Below the pieces are notes generated by a model. It was not told where the DNA came from and did not search any database. It saw only the letters and a list, made by a program, of their open reading frames with translations. From contig WPHV01000007.1 of assembly GCA_009744235.1 (NCBI GenBank), forward strand, positions 124,001 through 188,000: 64,000 nt of DNA, in the 5' to 3' direction. The DNA is from Gillisella vitis (GTDB lineage: Bacteria; Pseudomonadota; Alphaproteobacteria; Rhizobiales; Rhizobiaceae). The position numbers and the translations under genes are program-made. This document shows, piece by piece, positions 50,302-59,325 of this stretch (its first letter is position 1; every line of letters starts with the position of its first letter).

Positions 50302-52191
50302 ATGTTGATCAAGCTGCAAAACAGGATCTTGGAAAAGATCGCCAGAGGCGACCCCTTGGCAGAGACCGTTGATTTCCTCTGTCGCTCTGTTGAGGCGCTG
50401 ATTGGTGATATTGTCTGTTCTGTTTTGACATTGGACGATATGGGGCGCCTTCAGCATCTTGCCGGTCCGTCCATTCCAGAGCATTATTCCCAGGCGATCA
50501 ATGGTTTGGCCTGCGGTGAAGGTGTCGGTTCTTGCGGCACGGCGGCGTTTCGTGGTCGCCCTGTCCTGGTGACCGACATTGAGAACGATCCGTTCTGGGC
50601 TGAATTCAAGGGGCTTGCTTTACCACTGGGTTTTCTGGCGTGCTGGTCGACGCCGATTATTTCCGATGGCCGGGTATTGGGAACCTTCGCCTTCTATTTC
50701 CGCCAAAAGCGCGGTCCGAGCGAAATCGAAGAAGGCATTGTTTCTGCCTGCGTGCATCTTTGCGCAATCGGCTTGGAGCGCGAGTTGCGGGTGAAGGAGC
50801 GCAGACGGCTTGCCTATACCGACGTGCTGACGGGATTGCCAAATCGCACGGGCTTCAATGAAGCTGTGATCAATGAAGATGTGGAGCGCAATCCCTGGGG
50901 ATTGCTGCTGGTGGATCTCGATAATCTCAAGCAGGTCAACGATACATTCGGCCACCAGGCCGGTGATGATCTGATCCGTACCGTTGGCATGCGCTTGAAA
51001 GCAATGACGGATTGCGACACCGCATTCCGGCTCGGTGGAGACGAGTTTGCTCTGATCGTTCGCGGGGTCGATTGTGTAGATCTCGGCTACCATGCGGCTC
51101 ATGTCCTGGCTGTCCTGAAGGAACCCTGCATCTGCGCGGGCCAGACGGTTTATCCATCTGGAACCATTGGCGGAGCGGTTGCGCGTCATGGGCAGAGCGT
51201 TGATGATGTACGCCAGAATGCCGATTTCGCTCTTTATGAAGCCAAGGAACGCTGCCGAGGGCAGTTTGTTGAATATTCGGTCGGTTCTGTTTCGACGATA
51301 GCCCGCCGGTTTCGCTCTTTCCAGCAGGTCAGCGAAGCATTGCGGGAACATCGGATCGAGACCTATTATCAGCCGGTGGTCGATCTTGCTTCTGGCTCCC
51401 TTGTCGGATTTGAGGCTCTCAGCCGGCTTGCCAGCCGTAACGGCGATATCATTTCCGCCTCGCATTTTCATGAAGCGACCAGCGATGTTCGTCTGGCCCG
51501 GGCATTGACGGCTTGCGTGTTGGAAAATGTGGCGCGGGATGCGCGCGATTGGCTGGACAGCGGACTTGAATTCGGCCGTATCGGTTTGAATGTATCGGCA
51601 GGCGATTTTCTGGACGGCTCCCTGACCGAGCGAATTGTCGGCGCAATGGACAGGGCTGGTGTCGGGGTAGATCGCATTGTCGTTGAATTGACGGAGTCGA
51701 TTTATCTCGGCAGTCGCGAGCGCAATGTCGTAGACCAGATCAAGCAATTGCGTCAGGCGGGCATGCTTGTGGCTCTCGACGATTTCGGCACCGGTTTTGC
51801 GTCCTTGACGCATCTTCTGACCGTTCCGCTCGATATTATCAAAATCGATCGCTCTTTCATTGCCCGGTTGCTGGAGGAAGAGCCTGCATCGGTCATCGTC
51901 GGCGGGTTATTGTCTATTTCCGACCGTTTGAATTTTCGCGTCATCGCGGAGGGTATCGAAACACAGGAGCAGCGTGATTTGCTTTTGAGGCTGGGATGTG
52001 AAGAGGGGCAGGGCTATCTCTTTTCCAAGGCGGTGGATCGCAAGGAAGCGGCAGCCATGTTGCGACGCAAGTCTCTCGGTCAACGTCCATCGTCATTGCG
52101 CAGCTCTTTAAATGCACGCTTTTTCAATGACCTATCTGTCGATTCTCGTCAGCTTTGTCTGCCGATAAAACAGCCGGCTCGAACGCTTTAA
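50302..52191 (+). CDS. GAF-GGDEF-EAL cyclic-di-GMP signalling protein
   Basis: The 629-residue cytoplasmic protein has an N-terminal GAF sensor domain (about residues 20-165), a diguanylate cyclase domain with intact GGDEF at residues 245-249, and a phosphodiesterase domain with intact EAL (371-373), followed by DDFGTGFASL and an ETQEQ segment. The product-inhibition I-site (RxxD before GGDEF) is replaced by TDCD, so feedback inhibition is probably lost. Both catalytic motifs look competent, so the net activity cannot be predicted. GGGGAAAC precedes the ATG. Its 3' end overlaps the convergent racemase gene by 68 bp. Confidence 0.94.
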   Translation: MLIKLQNRILEKIARGDPLAETVDFLCRSVEALIGDIVCSVLTLDDMGRLQHLAGPSIPEHYSQAINGLACGEGVGSCGTAAFRGRPVLVTDIENDPFWAEFKGLALPLGFLACWSTPIISDGRVLGTFAFYFRQKRGPSEIEEGIVSACVHLCAIGLERELRVKERRRLAYTDVLTGLPNRTGFNEAVINEDVERNPWGLLLVDLDNLKQVNDTFGHQAGDDLIRTVGMRLKAMTDCDTAFRLGGDEFALIVRGVDCVDLGYHAAHVLAVLKEPCICAGQTVYPSGTIGGAVARHGQSVDDVRQNADFALYEAKERCRGQFVEYSVGSVSTIARRFRSFQQVSEALREHRIETYYQPVVDLASGSLVGFEALSRLASRNGDIISASHFHEATSDVRLARALTACVLENVARDARDWLDSGLEFGRIGLNVSAGDFLDGSLTERIVGAMDRAGVGVDRIVVELTESIYLGSRERNVVDQIKQLRQAGMLVALDDFGTGFASLTHLLTVPLDIIKIDRSFIARLLEEEPASVIVGGLLSISDRLNFRVIAEGIETQEQRDLLLRLGCEEGQGYLFSKAVDRKEAAAMLRRKSLGQRPSSLRSSLNARFFNDLSVDSRQLCLPIKQPARTL

Positions 52192-52900
52192 GCAAACCGA
52201 GATAGGGCTTGTTGATGGGCGTGGCATAGGCATTGTTTTTAGCTGTCCGCAGTCCGAGGGAAATCAGGGCCTCCGCCTGCTTGACGGCACAAGCAACGCC
52301 ATCGATGACCGGAATGCCGAATTCCTCGCTCAAGGCTTCCGTCAAATCGGCCATACCGGCACATCCGAGAATGATGGCTTCCGCATCGTCTTGCGCCAGC
52401 GCTCTGGCAATCTCCGCTCGCAGCCGCTCCCGTGCGTTCGAGGATGGATCTTCCAGAGAGAGAACCGGAATATCGGCGGCGCGCACTTTGCAGCGGTCGG
52501 ATGCGCCATAACGGCGAACGAGATGTTCGATCGGTAACCGAGACCGTTCCATGGTCGTTACCACACTGAACTTCCGGGCAATGAAGCTGACCGTCGCAAT
52601 CGCTGCCTCACAAATGCCGATGACGGGGATATTGGCCAATGCACGAGCGGCATCAAGGCCAGTATCATCGAAACAGGCGATAATGGCTGCATCTGCGCCC
52701 TGTTTCTCTCCGTCGGCGAGTTCCATCAGCAGGCCGGGAACAGCCAGCGCCTCGTCATAATAACCCTCGATAGAAACCGGGCCCATCTGCGAGGTGCGCG
52801 GCAGGATTTCGGTGCCTGCATGGGCAACGCGGCGGGCCGCGTCCGCGGCCGTCGCTGTCATGCTTGCAGTTGTATTGGGATTGATAAGCAGAATGCGCAT
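52124..52900 (-). CDS. Asp/Glu/hydantoin racemase-family protein
   Basis: The 258-residue protein begins RILLINPNTTASMT, the family N-terminal signature, and has the two catalytic cysteines in IIACFDDTGLD and IILGCAGMADL. Relatives racemise hydantoins or allantoin, or Asp/Glu, by a two-base cofactor-free mechanism. ATG 52900 gives the normal N terminus; the longer frame runs into the upstream permease gene. It is the last gene of the PotABCD-like operon, which suggests that the importer brings in a hydantoin-, allantoin- or amide-type compound. Its 3' end overlaps the GGDEF-EAL gene on the other strand. Confidence 0.87.
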   Translation of the reverse strand: MRILLINPNTTASMTATAADAARRVAHAGTEILPRTSQMGPVSIEGYYDEALAVPGLLMELADGEKQGADAAIIACFDDTGLDAARALANIPVIGICEAAIATVSFIARKFSVVTTMERSRLPIEHLVRRYGASDRCKVRAADIPVLSLEDPSSNARERLRAEIARALAQDDAEAIILGCAGMADLTEALSEEFGIPVIDGVACAVKQAEALISLGLRTAKNNAYATPINKPYLGLLKAFEPAVLSADKADENRQIGH

Positions 52901-52925
52901 GAAAATCCGATCGGGGGTTGCCCAC

Positions 52926-53744
52926 TCAGGCATGGCCACGAGGCCGGCTGACCCGGCGAATGAGGAAAATCGTCAGGGCAATGACCAGGAAGGAAAACAC
53001 CGTTGTCACCGTACCCAGCGCATAGAGAACCGGTGTGGTCACATTGGTCGTCATGCCATAAATTTCCAGTGGCAGGGTGTTGAAGCTGCCTGATGTCATC
53101 AGCGTTCTCGCGAATTCGTCGTAGGAGAGCGAGAATCCAAACAGGCCGACACCGATCAGGCTGGGCGCGATCATCGGCAGCAACACGTAGCGAAAGGTTT
53201 GCCAGGAGGATGCGCCAAGGTCGCGGGCGGCCTCTTCATAGGCGGGTGAAAAGCGGTTGAAGACAGCGAACATGATCAACACACCGAAGGGCAGGGTCCA
53301 GGTCAAATGCGCGCCGAAGGCGGAACTGTACCAGTTGGGCTGGAAGCCCAATTGCTGGAAGACGACCCCAATGCCGAGCGAAATAATGATCGAGGGAACG
53401 ACAAGGCTGGCAACGGCCAGATAGAATAACACGGTCGCCCCATGGAATTTGCGGCGAAACGCCAGACCTGCCAGCAGCGACACCAGCACGGTGACCACCA
53501 TTACCATCAACCCAAGCGTAATCGAGCGTTTGATGGCGCCGCCAAAATCGCCAACTGCCTGGGTTTCGAACAGATTGGCGAACCAATGCAGCGAGACACC
53601 ATTGAGCGGAAAGGTCAGTCCACCATTTTCTCCCTGAAAAGACAGGATCAGGATCGCTGAGAGCGGGCCATAGAGAAACAGCACGAAGAGCGCAAAGAAT
53701 ATAGCGAGCAGATAGAATTCGCGGCTGCGTTTTTCCCGGACCAT
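52926..53744 (-). CDS. ABC transporter permease (PotC-like)
   Basis: The 272-residue inner-membrane protein has six helices and the EAA loop EEAARDLGASSWQTFRYVLLPMIAP, typical of PotC/YdcV-type permeases for polyamines, opines and related organic cations. It begins three bases after the preceding permease stop. It works with the other permease, the Tat-exported binding protein and the ATPase of the operon. Confidence 0.92.
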   Translation of the reverse strand: MVREKRSREFYLLAIFFALFVLFLYGPLSAILILSFQGENGGLTFPLNGVSLHWFANLFETQAVGDFGGAIKRSITLGLMVMVVTVLVSLLAGLAFRRKFHGATVLFYLAVASLVVPSIIISLGIGVVFQQLGFQPNWYSSAFGAHLTWTLPFGVLIMFAVFNRFSPAYEEAARDLGASSWQTFRYVLLPMIAPSLIGVGLFGFSLSYDEFARTLMTSGSFNTLPLEIYGMTTNVTTPVLYALGTVTTVFSFLVIALTIFLIRRVSRPRGHA

Positions 53745-53747
53745 GGC

Positions 53748-54653
53748 TCAAAGCTCCTTGCGGATATCGACGATGCGCAAGATCCCCGCGACCATCAGCA
53801 GGACGAGGATCAGCAGCACCACGGCATTGGCGGCGGCGGCTGGATATTGCAGCAGTGACATCTGGTTCTTCATGATCAGCGCCACCGAGGCGCTCTGGCC
53901 ACCGGACATCACTTGCACCGTCGAAAAATCGGCCATGGTCAAGGTGACGACGAAAATCGTGCCGATAGCCATGCCGGGCTTGGCGAGCGGCAGAATAACA
54001 TTGGTGAGGATTTGCAGACTGGAAGCGCCCGCGTCCCTTGCGGCTTCCACCAGCGCCTTGTCGATCCGCATCAACGTATTGAAGATCGGCGTGACCATGA
54101 ACAGGGTGTAGAGATGCACCATGGCCAGCACCACGGCAAAGTCGGAATAAAGCAACCACTCCAGCGGCTGGGGAATGATGCCGGTGCCAACCAGCGCCTG
54201 GTTTACCAAGCCATTGCGGCCCAAAACCGGAATCCAGGAGATCATCCGGATGATGTTCGACGTCAGGAACGGTACGGTGCAGACAAGAAAAAGCACGCTC
54301 TGCATGGCAGCGCTGCGGATGTGAAAAGCCAGGAAATAGGCGACCCAGAAACCGATGAACAGCGTCAGAAGCCAGACAATGCCTGCAAATTTCAGCGTGT
54401 TCAGATAGGTTTTCCAGGTGACCCAGGAGCCAAGCGTTTCGGTATAGTTGAAGGTGACAAAACCGGGATACATCTGGGCGAAGTCATAATCCCAAAAGCT
54501 GACAATGACGATCATCAGGATCGGCAACAGCAGGAAGCCACCGAGGATAAGCGCCAGGGGTGCGGCCTGGAGATAGGCCGTCAGCCAGGCAGGCACGCGG
54601 ATATCGCGCTTTGGCTTCGGCTCGCCGACGCCTATAAACCGCACTGTTGCCAT
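53748..54653 (-). CDS. ABC transporter permease (PotB-like)
   Basis: The 301-residue permease has an N-terminal cytoplasmic extension (GEPKPKRDIRVPAWLTAYLQ), six helices and the EAA loop VEAARDAGASSLQILTNVILPLAKPG. SNIIRMISWIPVLGRNGLVN matches PotB-type permeases. GGGAGACGAGCC precedes ATG 54653. It lies 78 nt after the binding-protein gene, with a perfect hairpin between them. Confidence 0.92.
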   Translation of the reverse strand: MATVRFIGVGEPKPKRDIRVPAWLTAYLQAAPLALILGGFLLLPILMIVIVSFWDYDFAQMYPGFVTFNYTETLGSWVTWKTYLNTLKFAGIVWLLTLFIGFWVAYFLAFHIRSAAMQSVLFLVCTVPFLTSNIIRMISWIPVLGRNGLVNQALVGTGIIPQPLEWLLYSDFAVVLAMVHLYTLFMVTPIFNTLMRIDKALVEAARDAGASSLQILTNVILPLAKPGMAIGTIFVVTLTMADFSTVQVMSGGQSASVALIMKNQMSLLQYPAAAANAVVLLILVLLMVAGILRIVDIRKEL

Positions 54654-54688
54654 GGCTCGTCTCCCTTTTGTCTTCGGGGCTGCTGTGT

Positions 54689-54712
54689 GTCTTCCCCGCG
54701 AACGGGGAAGAC
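54689..54712 (-). terminator. Intra-operon hairpin after the binding-protein gene
   Basis: GTCTTCCCC (54689-54697) pairs perfectly with GGGGAAGAC (54704-54712) around a 6-nt loop. It lies between the binding-protein gene and the permease gene on the minus strand. No clear T run follows, so it is probably a stabilising or attenuating hairpin. Confidence 0.65.
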
Positions 54713-54731
54713 ATGGTTTCTATTGATATGA

Positions 54732-56021
54732 TCAGGCGGCGATGAACTCGTTCCAGCGGCGAACCATGTAGCGGTCCTCGTCCATGACGGAGTTCCAGCA
54801 GGCAACCTTGCCCATGCGCTCTTCGAAGGAGCCGCCGTCGCGCACGGCGCCAGCCTTTTCCATCACCTTGCCTTCAGGAGACATGATGTCGCCCTGGGCG
54901 GGCTTGCCTTCGATCCAGTAGCCCCATTCATCTGCGGACATGAAGTTCTTGGCGGTTTCCATGCAGGCAGAGTAATAGCCCTGGCGGTTCAGGTAGCCGC
55001 CAACCCAGCCGGACGTGTACCAGTTGATATATTCATAGGCCGCATCGAGCTGCGCGCCCTTCAGATGCGCCGCAAGACCCAGCCCGCCGCCCCAGGCGCG
55101 GTAGCCTTCCTTCAGCGGTTGATATTTGCAGGCGATGCCTTTGGAGCGGACAGCGGCCACGGCTGGCGACCACATGGACTGGATGACGACTTCGCCTGAG
55201 GCCATCAGGTTGACGCTTTCATCGAAGCTCTTCCAGAAGGCGCGGAACTGGCCACTCTGCTTGGCCTTGATCAGGAAATCGATGGTCTTGTCGATCTCGG
55301 CCTTGGTCATGTTGCCCTTGTCGGCATATTTGATATTGCCCATGGCTTCCATGATCATCGCGGCATCCATGATGCCGATCGATGGAATGTTGAGGATCGA
55401 GGTCTTGCCCTTGAACGCTGGGTCCATGATATCGGCCCAGCTGGTGATGTCGCGGCCAACGAGATCGGGGCGAATGCCAAGCGTGTCGGCGTTGTAGATG
55501 GTCGGTACCATCGTCATCCACTCGGTCGGGGCCTTGGCGAAGGCTTTCGCGCCGGGCTTTTCGACGAAGCCGACGGTATGCGGGGCTGTACCCTGGGCAA
55601 TGACGCTTTCCGGCTTCAGCTTGCCGTTGATGAACAGCGGTACGATCTTGTCGTAATATTTGAGCTTCTTGACTTCCATCGGTTGAAGTACGCCTGATGG
55701 GAAGACCTTCTTGGCAATCCAGTATTCGACATCGGCAATGTCATAGGAGTTCGGCTGGGTCACGGCGCGCTGGGCGGCGGCGTCGGAATCCGTCGCGGTC
55801 ATTTCCAGGGTGATGCCGAGGTCGGCCTTGCACTTTTCGGCGATGGCATTGATGTTTGAAACGCCGGTGCCAAATTGACGAAGAGTGATCTTGGTCTGCG
55901 CCCAGATGGTCGGAAAACCGGTGATGGCGCCGGACCCGGCGGCAAGACCCGCTGCCGCTGCCCCTGTCTTCAAAAGCGAACGGCGGGTTACACTGGCTTT
56001 TGGCTTTTTAGTATCAGTCAT
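54732..56021 (-). CDS. Tat-exported ABC solute-binding protein (PotD/extracellular family 1-like)
   Basis: The 429-residue protein has a twin-arginine signal (VTRRSLLKTGAAAAGLAAG, residues 11-29) followed by a periplasmic-binding fold with GVSNINAIAEKCKADLG, SYDIADVEYWIAKKVFP and SWADIMDPAFKGKTSI. Tat export suggests folding before export. GAGGAGAACTTCC precedes the ATG. It follows the ATPase gene by 27 nt. The ligand is unknown; the linked racemase points to a nitrogenous ring compound or amino-acid derivative rather than plain polyamines. Confidence 0.92.
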   Translation of the reverse strand: MTDTKKPKASVTRRSLLKTGAAAAGLAAGSGAITGFPTIWAQTKITLRQFGTGVSNINAIAEKCKADLGITLEMTATDSDAAAQRAVTQPNSYDIADVEYWIAKKVFPSGVLQPMEVKKLKYYDKIVPLFINGKLKPESVIAQGTAPHTVGFVEKPGAKAFAKAPTEWMTMVPTIYNADTLGIRPDLVGRDITSWADIMDPAFKGKTSILNIPSIGIMDAAMIMEAMGNIKYADKGNMTKAEIDKTIDFLIKAKQSGQFRAFWKSFDESVNLMASGEVVIQSMWSPAVAAVRSKGIACKYQPLKEGYRAWGGGLGLAAHLKGAQLDAAYEYINWYTSGWVGGYLNRQGYYSACMETAKNFMSADEWGYWIEGKPAQGDIMSPEGKVMEKAGAVRDGGSFEERMGKVACWNSVMDEDRYMVRRWNEFIAA

Positions 56022-56048
56022 GGAAGTTCTCCTCTGGTTATTGGTTGG

Positions 56049-57137
56049 TTATTTCTGCGCCGGTTTGCCGAGAACGATAGCGTCATCCGCCTCCCAGCAA
56101 ACGGCAATGGCTTCGCCTACCTTGACCGGATGCGCATGGAAGGCGGCATCGGTCAGGATGGCAGTAAAGTCTTCGATGCCCGCACCACTCAGCATCAGCT
56201 TCACGGTGGAACCTCGATATTCGACATTGGTGACAGAGCCGGTGAAGCCAAGGCCCGGGACTTGGCTCTGGCCGATCCGCACATGGTCGGTGCGCACCGC
56301 GATATCGGCGGGCTCGCCGATGACCGCTTTGCCGGTGGCCGCAAAATCCGCGCCGCCTGCGACTGATATCATCGCGATCTCATCGGCAACGCTGGTGACG
56401 CGGCCCGAAATGACATTGTGATCGCCCATGAAACGAGCGACGAAGGCTGAGGCCGGACGCTCGAATACGGTGCGGGGCGCGGCAGCCTGTTCGATACGGC
56501 CATCGTTCATAATCACGATCAGGTCGGCCAGCGCCATCGCTTCTTCCTGGCTATGGGTCACATGCACGAAGGTGATGCCAAGCGAGGTCTGGAGTTTCTT
56601 CAGTTCTGCCCGCATGCGGATTTTCAAAAATGGATCGAGTGCTGACAAAGGCTCGTCCAGAAGAAGCGCTTCCGGATCGGTAATCAAGGCGCGTGCCAGC
56701 GCCACGCGCTGCTGTTGTCCGCCGGAAAGCTGGGCGGGGCGGCGATCCGCATAGGCCTCCAGTTGCATCAATTGCAGCATCTCCATCGCCTTTGCGCGGC
56801 GGGTGGCTTTGTCGATACCCTTCATTTTCAAGCTGAACGCGACATTTTCGGTAAGGTCGAGATGCGGAAACAGCGCATAGGACTGGAACATCATCGCCGT
56901 GCCCCGCGCAGCGGGCGCCAGATCGGTGATATTGGTGTTGCCCAAAAGGATATCGCCTGTCGTGACGGTCTCGTGGCCGGCAATCATCCGCAACGTCGAT
57001 GTCTTGCCGCAACCGGAAGGGCCTAGCAGGCAGCAATAGGTGCCGGCCGGAATTTTCAGGCTGATGCTGTGAACGGCTGTCGTGTTACCGTAAACCTTGG
57101 TAACGGCGGCAATGTCGATGGCGGCGGCTTGTTTCAT
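56049..57137 (-). CDS. ABC transporter ATPase (PotA-like)
   Basis: The 362-residue ATPase has Walker A GPSGCGKTS, MMFQSYALFPH, the signature LSGGQQQRVALARAL, Walker B LLLDEPLSALD and a C-terminal TOBE domain (about 270-360). AAGGGATCGCAGC before ATG 57137 sets the start; an open upstream extension of 80 codons lacks support and overlaps the promoter region. It is the first gene of the minus-strand transporter-racemase operon and is divergent from a GntR regulator. Confidence 0.93.
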   Translation of the reverse strand: MKQAAAIDIAAVTKVYGNTTAVHSISLKIPAGTYCCLLGPSGCGKTSTLRMIAGHETVTTGDILLGNTNITDLAPAARGTAMMFQSYALFPHLDLTENVAFSLKMKGIDKATRRAKAMEMLQLMQLEAYADRRPAQLSGGQQQRVALARALITDPEALLLDEPLSALDPFLKIRMRAELKKLQTSLGITFVHVTHSQEEAMALADLIVIMNDGRIEQAAAPRTVFERPASAFVARFMGDHNVISGRVTSVADEIAMISVAGGADFAATGKAVIGEPADIAVRTDHVRIGQSQVPGLGFTGSVTNVEYRGSTVKLMLSGAGIEDFTAILTDAAFHAHPVKVGEAIAVCWEADDAIVLGKPAQK

Positions 57138-57308
57138 GCTGCGATCCCTTGATGACCGCTTTCTTACAAGCATCTTGCGTGCCAGATGCTCTTTACCCTT
57201 GGAAAACTTGGATAATCCTGTCGGCATTCGAGGGAATGCCCATGAAATCTCCGGGGTGTTGGTCGCTGTTGCGCAAAAAACGTGCGATTGTTTGCATTCT
57301 CTGGTCAA

Positions 57309-57379
57309 ATTGTACGCAATAGATTTCTTGCCTGTCAGCAATCCGTGACTTTCCGAATTTGCCAGTTCAATGTACAAAG
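57309..57379. promoter_or_regulatory. Candidate GntR (FCD-type) operators
   Basis: ATTGTACGCAAT (57309-57320) is a near-palindrome close to the ATTGTATACAAT form bound by FCD-type GntR regulators. A related half-site, CAATGTACAAAG, lies at 57368-57379. Both lie in the 266-bp divergent region between the ATPase gene and the GntR gene. Confidence 0.5.
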
Positions 57380-57403
57380 GGAGGCATCAGCACGGGTGAC
57401 GCT

Positions 57404-58114
57404 ATGAAGCTTGACGAAAAAATCAGTTTTCACGATTCAAATTTGGAAGACCGTGCGTTCACCATCCGAGAATCCCTGCGAAATGCGATTATAGACCGGC
57501 GTTTGACGCCTGGAACCAAGCTTTCGGAGGCGGAAGTGGGCCTTCTGTTCGATGTCAGTCGCACCGTTGTGCGCAGCGCTTTGCAAATGCTTGCATTCGA
57601 AGGACTGATAAAGACGGAACGAAACAGGGGTGCTTTTGTATCCAATCCGAGCCCTGAAGAGGCTGTGCAGGTTTTCGCCTGCCGCCGAATGATCGAACCC
57701 GGTATCGTTCTGGCAGCTGTCGAGCGGCTGACGGAGGATGATCTGGCGGCATTTCGCGCCCAGTTGGAAGATGAACAACGCCATCTGCACCAGCGCGGGC
57801 CTGCGGCGAGGCGCGCCGAAATAAAGGCCTCGGGCGATTTCCATCTGATGCTGGCCAAAGTTGCCGGCAATGCCATCCTGCAGAAGTTCATGGATGAATT
57901 GGTGGCCCGGTCATCATTGGTTATCGCGCTGTATGGTGGTTCCGGTGCGTCTAGTTGCGGTCACAACGAGCATGAACAGATACTTGAGGCTCTCGCGCAG
58001 CGGAATGCCAGGCGTGCAAGTGCGCTGATGCTGCATCACATTGATCATATTGAAGCGGATCTGGATTTGCGGGTTCGGGAAGGTCTGGCATTGAAAGATG
58101 CGTTGGGTCTTTAG
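57404..58114 (+). CDS. GntR-family regulator, FadR/FCD type
   Basis: The 236-residue regulator has an N-terminal winged helix (LSEAEVGLLFDVSRTVVRSALQMLAFEGLIKTERNRGAFV, read in parts, about residues 35-80) and an all-helical FCD ligand domain with metal-site histidines (GDFHLMLAKVAGN, and HNEHEQILEAL with the final HHIDHIE). ATG 57404 is the likely start. It is divergent from the PotABCD-like operon and is its probable regulator, sensing a small carboxylate or amino-acid derivative. Confidence 0.9.
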   Translation: MKLDEKISFHDSNLEDRAFTIRESLRNAIIDRRLTPGTKLSEAEVGLLFDVSRTVVRSALQMLAFEGLIKTERNRGAFVSNPSPEEAVQVFACRRMIEPGIVLAAVERLTEDDLAAFRAQLEDEQRHLHQRGPAARRAEIKASGDFHLMLAKVAGNAILQKFMDELVARSSLVIALYGGSGASSCGHNEHEQILEALAQRNARRASALMLHHIDHIEADLDLRVREGLALKDALGL

Positions 58115-58292
58115 CGCCCTTTTGGCCTTTTTGTGGACGATTTGTCAGGTTCAAGTCAGCACCGAATGGTTCAGGTGCTAGTCAGGCAAGGATGCGAGTC
58201 GTAGATCTTGAATTTAGCATTGGAGAGAATAGTCTGTCCTGGGCAGCGATTCCACCGCCTGACAGATCATAGTAGTGCGGCGGGTTTTTGAA

Positions 58293-59231
58293 ATGCTTTA
58301 TCCAGTGAGGTTCGTCTATCGTCGGTCCTCGGTTAAATTCGGCAGTACGACCATGCGGTCATTTCAACTGTCCAGGTTGACGAGGCCCTATCTCGGCGAC
58401 AAATACCGGTTTGAAATGGCGGCTCTGCCGAACAAGCGAATACCTGGATTGCAAATGCTCTGGGCGAGCCTTCAGCCTAAAGATGCGATTTATGTGTTTA
58501 CCAAGCGGGCGGCGCTTTCCATTGGCGCTTCGGCGCTGGAAATTCTGCATGGCCGAAGCCGGGGCATATGTTTCGACTATGTCGATACGCCACTGGACAA
58601 GATGGTTTTCAATCATGTCGATATGCATCTCGCCAGCTCACATATGGCGCGTGATGCAATGCGGGCCAGGCTGACAAACACGCCTGGTGCAAAAGGGCAG
58701 GTTGGACTGCTGCTGCATGGTGCCGATGAACGCATCTATGCCATGGGCAACCAGCACCGTAACGATTATCGCGCCGGTTATTTCGGCTTTCTGAAAAATA
58801 CCGTCAGGACGCCTCAAATTGAAAAATCAGTCGATTTTCACGACGCGGCTTTCAGCGATTCCATGCGCCAGACCATTACGCGTATGGGTGACTACAGTTT
58901 GCATTACTGCATTCGCGCACCCCAGACAGAGACGTTGGCGAGGTGTTATAAACCTTTTACCAAGGGTGTGATTGCGGCGGCCTGTGGTGCAAATGTCCTG
59001 GTGAATGCGGCTCAGGACGATGCTCTCGCATTTCTGGGTGAGGATTATCCCTATCTCGTCCAAGGAGATGGGGAGGACGAGATTATCGATGTTTTACAAC
59101 GGGCGCGAAGCACCCATGGTAAAAATGATTGGCTGCGCGCCCGCCGCGCCATGGATCATCTCCTGAATCAAGTCAGCCCAAAAGCAATGGCCATGCAGAT
59201 GGATGAAATATTTACGACTTTGCTGAGATAA
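58293..59231 (+). CDS. Glycosyltransferase-like protein of unknown function
   Basis: The 312-residue protein has no signal peptide. Its N-terminal half (KFGSTTMRSFQLSRLTRPYLGDKYRFEM) and C-terminal half (HYCIRAPQTETLARCYKPFTKGVIAAACGANVLVN, read in parts, then FLGEDYPYLVQGD) resemble a compact GT-B glycosyltransferase, in which the acidic/KG segment near the C terminus binds the nucleotide sugar. I cannot assign a donor or acceptor. ATG 58293 has GGCGGG eight bases upstream; a GTG at 58275 is in frame. The gene stands alone between the GntR gene and a PilZ gene. Confidence 0.6.
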   Translation: MLYPVRFVYRRSSVKFGSTTMRSFQLSRLTRPYLGDKYRFEMAALPNKRIPGLQMLWASLQPKDAIYVFTKRAALSIGASALEILHGRSRGICFDYVDTPLDKMVFNHVDMHLASSHMARDAMRARLTNTPGAKGQVGLLLHGADERIYAMGNQHRNDYRAGYFGFLKNTVRTPQIEKSVDFHDAAFSDSMRQTITRMGDYSLHYCIRAPQTETLARCYKPFTKGVIAAACGANVLVNAAQDDALAFLGEDYPYLVQGDGEDEIIDVLQRARSTHGKNDWLRARRAMDHLLNQVSPKAMAMQMDEIFTTLLR

Positions 59232-59325
59232 TAAAGTCTTGCTGGACCGGTTGGATGTGATCGGGATGATATGAAATTGTAATAACTGCTGGATGGTCTA
59301 TATCTGGGATCGGCGGGGGTTTAAA

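Noticed and set aside
57138..57377. An 80-codon extension of the PotA-like ATPase
   Set aside because: It is unlike any ABC ATPase N terminus and covers the divergent promoter and operator region; ATG 57137 has its own ribosome-binding site.
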